DNA from: Companilactobacillus ginsenosidimutans
GTDB taxonomy: Bacteria; Bacillota; Bacilli; Lactobacillales; Lactobacillaceae
DNA length: 64,000 nt
Reading direction: 5' to 3'
NCBI RefSeq assembly: GCF_001050475.1
Contig: NZ_CP012034.1
Span: 1,550,001-1,614,000, forward strand
In this document: positions 34,973 through 41,218 of the stretch, one piece after another
How positions within the stretch are numbered: position 1 is the first letter of the stretch
Layout of the letters: each line of letters begins with the position of its first letter
Notes under the pieces: generated by a model
Database searches by the model: none
What the model saw: only the letters and a program-made list of their open reading frames with translations
What the model was told of the DNA's origin: nothing
Position numbers and translations under genes: made by a program

Positions 34973-35188
34973 CTAACATTTCTTATTAAATTTGTTTTCA
35001 GCGTATTCTTTCATAATCCTTGCTGTTTCTTCTTTGTGTGCTTCTCTGTATTTATTCAATTCTTTCACGAATCTTTCCTTTTCCTCTGGTGTCTCTTCAT
35101 GTGGTGGATACTTTAACATTAATCGATTATTCTCGTCGATCAATTCATCCAAATCCATATTTTCATAATCTAATTTACGTTCACTCAT
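34973..35188 (-). CDS. Short ENNRL-family protein B1
   Basis: 71 residues, ATG 35188 with GGGAG nine bases upstream. The start region overlaps the 3' end of the GNAT-like gene by 8 bases, so translation is probably coupled. The sequence is a charged N-terminus, the ENNRL core, PPHEETPEE, then a long helix rich in Lys and Glu. It shares the core with A1 and A2, with H and T-x-E-E following at the same spacing. There is no signal peptide, and the function is unknown. Confidence 0.78.
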   Translation of the reverse strand: MSERKLDYENMDLDELIDENNRLMLKYPPHEETPEEKERFVKELNKYREAHKEETARIMKEYAENKFNKKC

Positions 35189-35684
35189 TCTCGACATCTC
35201 CCAAATATTTATTTACTAGCCATTTACTTGTCACTGAATTTAAAATCATATAGCCATTAGGCAAAGTTTCTGCTCTTAAATGTGAAGAGTAATAATCTCG
35301 AAGGTTTGTCTTTGGCATAAACCTAACATACCCTTGACCACCATTATCAACACTTGCTCTAGCCGCAATGGCGAATAGGTGTCCACCAACTCCATCTAAA
35401 CCGTTACCGTGACCTATGTTTTTCGGAGCAGATTCAACTAATTTCACTTTTACAAAACCATCATCAATCTCAAAACAAATGAGTCCTTGAATTTGGTCTG
35501 ATCCAACTGTCGATAATTGGATAATGCTATTTTCTGGCCTATTTTCCATTTCCCAATCAAATCTCCAGCCTAATTTCTTCAACCGTTTTGAAAATTGAAT
35601 ATTTACCGATATTTCCTTGTAATATGTTTTATATCGTTGACCTGTACTTGAATCTTCCAAACAATCCGTCAACTTGTCTATCAA
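35181..35684 (-). CDS. GNAT-like acetyltransferase-domain protein, start uncertain
   Basis: 167 residues. The segment GVGGHLFAIAARASVDNGGQGYVRFMP (about residues 95-121), followed by KTNLRDYYSSHLRAE, resembles the acetyl-CoA binding loop, helix and last strands of GNAT proteins. The start drawn is TTG 35684 with no good ribosome binding site. The frame is open about 34 codons further upstream without an ATG, so the 5' end may be truncated or use a rare start. It heads the run of short ENNRL proteins. Confidence 0.55.
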   Translation of the reverse strand: MIDKLTDCLEDSSTGQRYKTYYKEISVNIQFSKRLKKLGWRFDWEMENRPENSIIQLSTVGSDQIQGLICFEIDDGFVKVKLVESAPKNIGHGNGLDGVGGHLFAIAARASVDNGGQGYVRFMPKTNLRDYYSSHLRAETLPNGYMILNSVTSKWLVNKYLGDVENE

Positions 35685-35724
35685 AATATCTACTTCATTG
35701 TTTTGATTATTGATAACGACTTTA

Positions 35725-35767
35725 TCCTCGTAATTTCTATTTAATTTGATACTAGAAATTACGAGGA
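35725..35767. repeat. Perfect 15-bp inverted repeat upstream of the GNAT-like gene
   Basis: TCCTCGTAATTTCTA (35725-35739) and its exact complement (35753-35767) around 13 bases. Neither side has a T-run, so it is probably not a terminator. It could be an operator for this accessory operon or the trace of an insertion. Confidence 0.55.
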
Positions 35768-35933
35768 ATATTCAAAAAAATCTTCTATCTTTCAAAATAA
35801 GAATCAATTGGTCTACCTACATCTATAACACATACCAGACCCCATTACTTCAAAACAACAAAATGAGTGCTCCACCATGCCACATTCGTTCTCCTATGCC
35901 CGATACCAGTCAATCTCAAATCATTTTGACTCA

Positions 35934-35976
35934 AAAAAATAAGCTCGATTTCCATTTAGAAATCGAGCTTATTTTA
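35934..35976 (-). terminator. Terminator of the HMA-Dps-Crp operon
   Basis: AAAATAAGCTCGATTT and its complement (35936-35951 with 35960-35975), followed on the minus strand by six T. Confidence 0.8.
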
Positions 35977-35981
35977 TATTT

Positions 35982-36665
35982 CTATATCAACATGGCTAAT
36001 CCATCTGAATCGAGGATTTTTACTTTTAATCCTTTATTTTCTAACAGATTGTCGTCGGCCATCTTGGTTAATTTCCGGCTAATTGTTTCAGGCGTTGTGC
36101 CTAAATAGGTCGCAATGTCTTTCTTCTTTAAGGGGAGTGTAAATCGTTCTTCATCGAGTCCGGCACTTGTTTCTAACAAGTAATTGGCGAGCCGGCTTTC
36201 AACACTGGCAGTCGTTACCTCAGTGTTTTGTTGCTCGAGTTGTGTGATTCGTTGTCCGAAAGCATTTACCATGTTGACTGCTAACTCAGGGGAAGTTTTC
36301 ATCAACTTTTGGAAGTCGTTTCGGGAAATTGAACAGACATCGGTATCCATTAACGTTTGGGCAAAACTATTACGTTCGTCGTTTTCGAATAGTGCTGCCT
36401 CTCCGTCAAAATCGCCTGTTTGGAGAATCCGAATCATTTGTTCCTTACCGTTTGCAGCAATCTGGAAAACTTTTGCCTGTCCATGAGCAATGATCATCAA
36501 TGAGTCTGCGTTGTCACCGGCATGGTATAAGAATTCACCACTCTTATAGTGATGCTCAGAAACAATTTCTGCCAATGTGGCAATATCGCGTTCTGGTAAT
36601 GATTGAAAAATTGTAACAAGTGACAAACAGTCTTCATCTGTGTGTTCGTGGGCTAGTTTTACCAT
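35982..36665 (-). CDS. Crp/Fnr-family transcriptional regulator
   Basis: 227 residues. The N-terminal cyclic-nucleotide-binding-type beta roll has SGEFLYHAGDNADSLMIIAHG and GDFDGEAALFEND. A dimerisation helix follows, then a C-terminal winged HTH (KKDIATYLGTTPETISRKLTKM) whose recognition helix has the E-x-x-S-R pattern of FNR-like proteins. No FNR-type Fe-S cysteine cluster is visible, only single Cys at about 13 and in TDVCSIS. It is cotranscribed with Dps and the HMA protein, and two matching boxes upstream of this operon and the ATPase suggest autoregulation. Confidence 0.92.
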   Translation of the reverse strand: MVKLAHEHTDEDCLSLVTIFQSLPERDIATLAEIVSEHHYKSGEFLYHAGDNADSLMIIAHGQAKVFQIAANGKEQMIRILQTGDFDGEAALFENDERNSFAQTLMDTDVCSISRNDFQKLMKTSPELAVNMVNAFGQRITQLEQQNTEVTTASVESRLANYLLETSAGLDEERFTLPLKKKDIATYLGTTPETISRKLTKMADDNLLENKGLKVKILDSDGLAMLI

Positions 36666-36690
36666 AGTGATTGCTCCTTATTGTAAAAAT

Positions 36691-37251
36691 TTAATCTTCG
36701 TCATCGTCATCTTCGTCGTCTTCAAGTCCTTCAGTAGCAGTTTTGCCAAGAAGTGCTTGATAGATACGGATTTGGTGATTATTCCAGCCATATAAATCAA
36801 TCAATAATTTGTTGAAAGCTGGACGGCCTTCTTTTTCAGCCAATTTAATTGCACGTGTCACAAACATATTATCAGTTACGAAATCATCAACAACCGTTTG
36901 AAGCATTTCGTCTGCGTCGAGATATTTGTTCTCACCGTGTTCTTCCAACATAGTATATTCTTTATACTCGTCAGTTGTCGAAGATGGAATCTCACCTTCA
37001 TCTAATAGTTGCTCAGCAATCTTCTCATACCAGTCATAGTTTTCAAAAATTGTTTGTCCGATTACTGCTTTATAACTTTCAGCATTTGGGCCTTTCACGA
37101 ACCATTCAATTTGGTGCAATTTCATATTCATAATCATACGATTTGATAAAACATGATTAGTCATTGCTCCAGCTGTTGGTGTGTGGTGGTCAATATCGAC
37201 TTGTTTTTGTTCTGCTTGAAACTTTGCTTCAATAGTTGCTTGTTCTGACAT
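36691..37251 (-). CDS. Dps-family ferritin-like protein with acidic tail
   Basis: 186 residues. The ferritin-like four-helix layout includes LHQIEWFVKGPNAESYKAVIG (ferroxidase-side histidine region) and a C-terminal helix NHQIRIYQALLG. Dps proteins oxidise and store iron using peroxide and protect DNA. The C-terminus ends in an unusual run of Asp and Glu (LEDDEDDDDED) instead of the basic tail used by some Dps for DNA binding. The ATG overlaps the HMA gene's stop (TAATG). Confidence 0.85.
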   Translation of the reverse strand: MSEQATIEAKFQAEQKQVDIDHHTPTAGAMTNHVLSNRMIMNMKLHQIEWFVKGPNAESYKAVIGQTIFENYDWYEKIAEQLLDEGEIPSSTTDEYKEYTMLEEHGENKYLDADEMLQTVVDDFVTDNMFVTRAIKLAEKEGRPAFNKLLIDLYGWNNHQIRIYQALLGKTATEGLEDDEDDDDED

Positions 37252-37481
37252 TATGCAGCCTCCTTAACTTTGATCTTCTTAACTTCGTATCCTAATTCAG
37301 TAATAACTTTTCCTAATTGGTCAGCTGAAACTTTGCTTTCATCAAAGTCAGCCTTTACTTTACCAGCATTGAACAAAACCTTGACGTCAGAAACACCGTC
37401 TTGATTTTGAACTGCCTTTTGAATTTTTGTCATACATGATGGGCATGTTAATTCGCCTAATTGTAAAATTGCTTTTGCCAT
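37251..37481 (-). CDS. Heavy-metal-associated (HMA) domain protein, CopZ-like
   Basis: 76 residues, one ferredoxin-like HMA domain with the metal site LTCPSCMTKI (CxxC). It is probably a metallochaperone or stand-alone sensor domain for the nearby P-type ATPase, which lacks its own N-terminal HMA domain. It is the first gene of the HMA-dps-crp operon, with an AAGGAGG site. The metal cannot be named from sequence. Confidence 0.9.
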   Translation of the reverse strand: MAKAILQLGELTCPSCMTKIQKAVQNQDGVSDVKVLFNAGKVKADFDESKVSADQLGKVITELGYEVKKIKVKEAA

Positions 37482-37510
37482 AATTTGTTTCCTCCTTAAT
37501 CGTTAAACCT

Positions 37511-37552
37511 ATCATAGTACCTATTTGCGAGTTTTAAATTGATCTATGTCAA
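37511..37552 (-). promoter_or_regulatory. FNR/CRP-like box and -10 of the HMA-dps-crp operon
   Basis: On the minus strand TTGACATAGATCAA (37552-37539) is followed after 22 bases by TATGAT (37516-37511). The box centre is then at -41.5, the classic class II activator position. The palindrome matches TTGAT-N4-ATCAA with one change. Confidence 0.72.
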
Positions 37553-37563
37553 GAAAATCAAAT

Positions 37564-39414
37564 TTATCTTAATAATCTCATCGCATTAAAGATAACTACT
37601 AAAATACTTGCTTCGTGAACGAACATTCCACTTGCCATTTGGATTATTCCAACTAACAAACCTAATAGAAGTAAAGCAACTGTTCCAACAGCAATGGTGA
37701 TGTTTTCTTTAGTATTGGCAACTGTTTTCTTGGCTAAAATATATGCATGTGCAAGTGATTTGAAACTTGATTTTACCAAGACAATATCAGCTGTATCGAT
37801 GGCAACGTCAGTACCTGTTCCCATTCCGATACCAATATCAGCTGTGGCAAGTGATGGACTATCATTAATTCCGTCACCAACGAAGGCTACATTTCTACCT
37901 TCAGCTTTAAATTGTTTAACAAATTCAACTTTTTGTTCAGGTAGTAATTCAGCATGAACTTCATCGATTGGTAGTTTTTCTGCAACTCGTTGAGCAGCCA
38001 ATCTGTTATCACCAGTTAACATTACAATCTTTGTCATACCGGCTTTCTTAAGTGCTGTGAGTCCTTCAAATGCATCTGGTCTTAACTCATCATTAACACC
38101 AACAATTAATCTAATTTCTTTGTTAATTGCCATCATAACGATTGAATCTCCGTCGTCTAATCTGGCATCGATTGCTGCTCTGTTTTCTGGAGTAATTTCC
38201 ACTCCATTATTTTGCATCAATCTTTCATTACCAACTAAAATTTCTTGTGAATCGTCTGAACCAACCATTCCTTGGCCTTTTACAGTATCAAGCTCTGGGA
38301 TCTTTGGCAAATCTTTGATTCCTTCATTAGAAACGTATTTTGTAATGGCACGTCCTAATGGGTGATCTGAATTGCTTTCAACGGCTGATAAGATTGCCAT
38401 GTCAGCATTCTTGTCAGTTCCGAATGAATCCATTTTTGAAACAGTCATCTTACCAGTTGTTAATGTACCAGTTTTATCCAAAACAAGTGTATCAACGTGT
38501 GAAAAGCTATTTACCGCATTTCCACCTTTCATCAAAATACCGTTTTTAGCACCGTTACCAATTCCGGCAACGTTTGAAACTGGAGCACCAATGACCAAGG
38601 CACCAGGGCATCCAAGAACTAGGACAGTGATGGCTAACTCAAAATTCTGAGTAAAAATCCAAACTAGAATTCCGATTACTAAAACAGCGGGAGTGTAATA
38701 TGTAGCAAACTTATCAATAAATCTAGCAGCAGGAGACTGGCTATCTTGAGCCTCTTCAACGAGTTCAATAATTTTACCAAAAGTTGTATCTTCACCAACT
38801 GTCGAAGTTTCGACCGTGATTGTTCCATTATCAATTAGTGATCCAGCGAAAACTGAATCGCCGTCTTCTTTTTCAACTGGAGCAGACTCACCCGTAATAG
38901 AAGCTTCATTAACGTATCCAGTTCCGTCAACGATTTTTCCATCAACAGGAATTTGTCCACCGGGTTTAACCACAACGTGGTCTCCGGCGTCTAAGTCGTC
39001 AATATCTACAGTCGAAATATTTCCTTCATCATCTATTAATTCGGCTTGTGTTGGTGCCATTTGAGTCAAATCTTTAACAGAGGAACGTGTCTTTTGTAAT
39101 GTTCTCTGTTCCAAATAATTTCCGAATAGGAATAAGAAAGTAACAACGGCTGATTCTATATATTCACCGATTATGAAAGCTCCGATAACAGCGATTGTTA
39201 CTAACAGGTCAATACTGATGACCTTATTCTTTAAAGCTGAGAATGCGTGAATTGCGATCGGAATAGCACCTAAGATACTGGCAATAATCATTAAGATGTT
39301 AGCAACCAGTTCAATTTTAACTAAATATGTAAAGAACAAACTAGCAACAATTAAGATACCAATAACAGCAGTTAATTGATTTTGATGTTTTTGTAACCAT
39401 ATATTAAATTTCAT
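37564..39414 (-). CDS. P1B-type heavy-metal-translocating ATPase
   Basis: 616 residues, about eight helices, no N-terminal metal-binding domain. The actuator motif is ASITGESAPV, the phosphorylation site Asp313 in LDKTGTLTTG, and the HP motif SDHPLGRAI. MLTGDNRLAA and VGDGINDSPSLA mark the nucleotide and hinge regions. The helix-6 motif is CPGALVIG (Cys269) instead of the usual CPC, CPH or SPC, so the substrate metal is not clear. The gene is transcribed separately from the HMA operon but under a matching promoter box. Confidence 0.93.
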   Translation of the reverse strand: MKFNIWLQKHQNQLTAVIGILIVASLFFTYLVKIELVANILMIIASILGAIPIAIHAFSALKNKVISIDLLVTIAVIGAFIIGEYIESAVVTFLFLFGNYLEQRTLQKTRSSVKDLTQMAPTQAELIDDEGNISTVDIDDLDAGDHVVVKPGGQIPVDGKIVDGTGYVNEASITGESAPVEKEDGDSVFAGSLIDNGTITVETSTVGEDTTFGKIIELVEEAQDSQSPAARFIDKFATYYTPAVLVIGILVWIFTQNFELAITVLVLGCPGALVIGAPVSNVAGIGNGAKNGILMKGGNAVNSFSHVDTLVLDKTGTLTTGKMTVSKMDSFGTDKNADMAILSAVESNSDHPLGRAITKYVSNEGIKDLPKIPELDTVKGQGMVGSDDSQEILVGNERLMQNNGVEITPENRAAIDARLDDGDSIVMMAINKEIRLIVGVNDELRPDAFEGLTALKKAGMTKIVMLTGDNRLAAQRVAEKLPIDEVHAELLPEQKVEFVKQFKAEGRNVAFVGDGINDSPSLATADIGIGMGTGTDVAIDTADIVLVKSSFKSLAHAYILAKKTVANTKENITIAVGTVALLLLGLLVGIIQMASGMFVHEASILVVIFNAMRLLR

Positions 39415-39445
39415 GTTTTTGTTCCCCTTTCAACTTACAAATCAC

Positions 39446-39487
39446 ATTGTATGGGGTTTTGAGGTAAATAAAATTGACGCTCATCAA
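39446..39487 (-). promoter_or_regulatory. FNR/CRP-like box and -10 of the P-type ATPase gene
   Basis: TTGATGAGCGTCAA (39487-39474) and TACAAT (39451-39446) are separated by exactly 22 bases on the minus strand, the same geometry as the box upstream of the HMA operon. Confidence 0.72.
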
Positions 39488-39628
39488 GTTTTTAAATTAA
39501 TTTAGTAATTTTTTTTATAATTATCTTTCACATCTAAAAAGAGGCCGAAACCATTATAATAATAGGGATAAAACTAATTCGATCTAATTTTGGCACTCGA
39601 TATTTTCATGAAAATTTGTTTTGAGCTG

Positions 39629-39657
39629 TTGCAACCTCATAATTCCTGTGCTATTGT
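39629..39657 (+). promoter_or_regulatory. Promoter of the shikimate operon
   Basis: TTGCAA (39629-39634) and TATTGT (39652-39657) with a 17-base spacer and an extended TG before the -10. Transcription should begin near 39664, giving a leader of about 360 bases. Confidence 0.6.
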
Positions 39658-39704
39658 ATATGAAAATTAGAAATTAATTAAATTTATGAAAGCAGGACTA
39701 AGAA

Positions 39705-39776
39705 ATGAAATTGTCAGCTAAACAAAACACGTTAAGCATATCATCTTCATGGTATTACTACTTTATCAACGAGTGA
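39705..39776 (+). CDS. Aromatic leader peptide of the shikimate operon
   Basis: A 23-codon ORF with AGGA seven bases before the ATG. Residues 16-20 are Trp-Tyr-Tyr-Tyr-Phe, preceded by a run of Ser. Such a cluster of codons for the end products of the downstream operon is the hallmark of ribosome-mediated attenuation. The peptide-coding RNA (39725-39735 and 39758-39767) pairs with downstream segments (39826-39836 and 39812-39821), so a ribosome stalled at the aromatic codons would prevent this folding. It is short and lies outside usual ORF calls. Confidence 0.82.
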   Translation: MKLSAKQNTLSISSSWYYYFINE

Positions 39777-39861
39777 TCGCGACCTTCGGGTGTGTCGGTC
39801 ACGGCACATTCGATAAAGTAGCCTTTTAACGTGTTTACTTGATCGAGTGATTATAAAAATT

Positions 39862-39948
39862 ACACTTGGTTGAGTAGGACAATTTTTCATTGACTGTTTA
39901 TTAGCGGTCGACCAAGTGTATTCCAACACTTGATCGACCGCTTTTTTC
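39862..39948 (+). terminator. Attenuator: terminator and competing antiterminator
   Basis: Terminator arms 39904-39919 and 39926-39941 (GCGGTCGACCAAGTGT with a matching 3' arm) are followed by six T. An upstream segment ACACTTGGT (39862-39870) is exactly complementary to ACCAAGTGT (39911-39919) in the terminator's 5' arm, so the two structures exclude each other. This lies between the leader peptide and aroC. Confidence 0.8.
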
Positions 39949-39950
39949 AT

Positions 39951-39977
39951 ACCAAGAAGTGCTTCGCACTTCTTGGT
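39951..39977 (+). other. Hairpin after the attenuator
   Basis: ACCAAGAAGTGC and GCACTTCTTGGT form a perfect stem with a three-base loop between the attenuator and aroC. It is not followed by a T-run. It may protect the 5' end of the readthrough mRNA or assist folding. Confidence 0.55.
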
Positions 39978-40026
39978 AACAAAAGAATAAATATAAAAAA
40001 TACTAAAACCAAAGAGGGAATTTTCA

Positions 40027-41205
40027 ATGAAATACATGACAGCAGGAGAAAGCCACGGACCAGAGGAAATCGCAATTATAGAGGGTATCCCATCGGGATT
40101 ACACATTTCCGAAGAAGACATCAATAAAGAATTAGCTCGTCGCCAACATGGTTATGGACGTGGTCAACGCCAAGTCATTGAAAGCGACACAGTCAAATTT
40201 CTTTCTGGAGTTAGACATCAAGAAACACTGGGCTCGCCAATTACATTGAACGTTCACAACGACGATCATAACCACTGGGCCAGCATCATGGCACCTAACG
40301 ACGTTGAGACTGATGAAAATTCAGTTAGAAAAGTAATGAGACCTAGACCAGGACATGCCGACTTAGTCGGTGGCATGAAGTATCGCCACTTCAAGGATTT
40401 AAGAAATGTCTTGGAACGATCGTCAGCTAGAGAAACAGTCATGAGAGTGGCAGTTGGAGCAGTCGCAAAACAACTACTAAAAGAAATAGACATCGATGTT
40501 CATGGATTTGTTTTAAACATCGGTTCAGCAAAAACTAACTTAGATAAATTAGAGAATTTTAAGAAACTAGATGACATTCGCCAAGTATCTGAAAGTTTCC
40601 CAACTAGAACCTTAGATGAGGAAACCGACAAGAAAATGCAAGCAGTTATCGACCAAGCTAAAAAAGAAGGAAACACTGTTGGAGGCACTGTTCAAGTTTT
40701 CGCCACAGGAGTTCCTGCAGGACTTGGCTCTTATGTAACTGCCGACGACAAACTTGATGCAAAAATCGCCAGAGCAATTGTTGGAATCAATGCCTTTAAG
40801 GGAGTTGATTTCGGAGGCGGATTTAACAACGCTGAGAAATTTGGAAGTCAGGTAATGGACGAAATCTTTTGGTCAGAGGACAAAGGATTCTATCGAGGCT
40901 CAGACAACCTTGGTGGATTCGAAGGTGGAATGACAACCGGTGAAATGATTGCTGTAAGAGGCGTTGTCAAACCAATTCCTACCTTATATCGTCCAATGCA
41001 TTCCGTTGATATTGATACGCACGAAGAACACAAAGCAAGTATTGAAAGATCAGACACAACGGCAGTTACCGCCGCAGCCGTAATTGCCGAAAGTATGGTA
41101 GCAATCGAAATTGCCAAAGCAATCTTAGACAAGTTCGATAGCGACAACTTAGGAAGATTAAAAGAACAACTAAAAGCTTACAAAGAAGAAATCAAAGAAT
41201 TCTAA
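40027..41205 (+). CDS. aroC: Chorismate synthase
   Basis: 392 residues, normal length. It makes chorismate from EPSP with reduced FMN. Signature regions include the start MKYMTAGESHGP, RRQHGYGRGQR, GVRHQETLGSPI and RPRPGHADLVGGMKY, and DNLGGFEGGMTTGE near the end. The ATG follows AGAGGG. It is the first structural gene of the eight-gene aromatic operon, although it is the last step of the common pathway. Confidence 0.97.
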   Translation: MKYMTAGESHGPEEIAIIEGIPSGLHISEEDINKELARRQHGYGRGQRQVIESDTVKFLSGVRHQETLGSPITLNVHNDDHNHWASIMAPNDVETDENSVRKVMRPRPGHADLVGGMKYRHFKDLRNVLERSSARETVMRVAVGAVAKQLLKEIDIDVHGFVLNIGSAKTNLDKLENFKKLDDIRQVSESFPTRTLDEETDKKMQAVIDQAKKEGNTVGGTVQVFATGVPAGLGSYVTADDKLDAKIARAIVGINAFKGVDFGGGFNNAEKFGSQVMDEIFWSEDKGFYRGSDNLGGFEGGMTTGEMIAVRGVVKPIPTLYRPMHSVDIDTHEEHKASIERSDTTAVTAAAVIAESMVAIEIAKAILDKFDSDNLGRLKEQLKAYKEEIKEF

Positions 41206-41218
41206 AGGAGAAATTATT

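Noticed and set aside
35746-36108. Plus-strand open frame upstream and antisense to the Crp/Fnr gene
   Set aside because: It starts inside an inverted repeat, crosses a terminator and has no ribosome site.
37564-39414. Naming the ATPase copA on the strength of the adjacent HMA protein
   Set aside because: The CPC copper motif is absent (CPG instead) and there is no CopY-type repressor.
39629-40026. T-box or tRNA-sensing leader before aroC
   Set aside because: I searched for GGTGG-N-ACC-GCG-like sequence in this leader and found none. The leader peptide with aromatic codons explains the control better.
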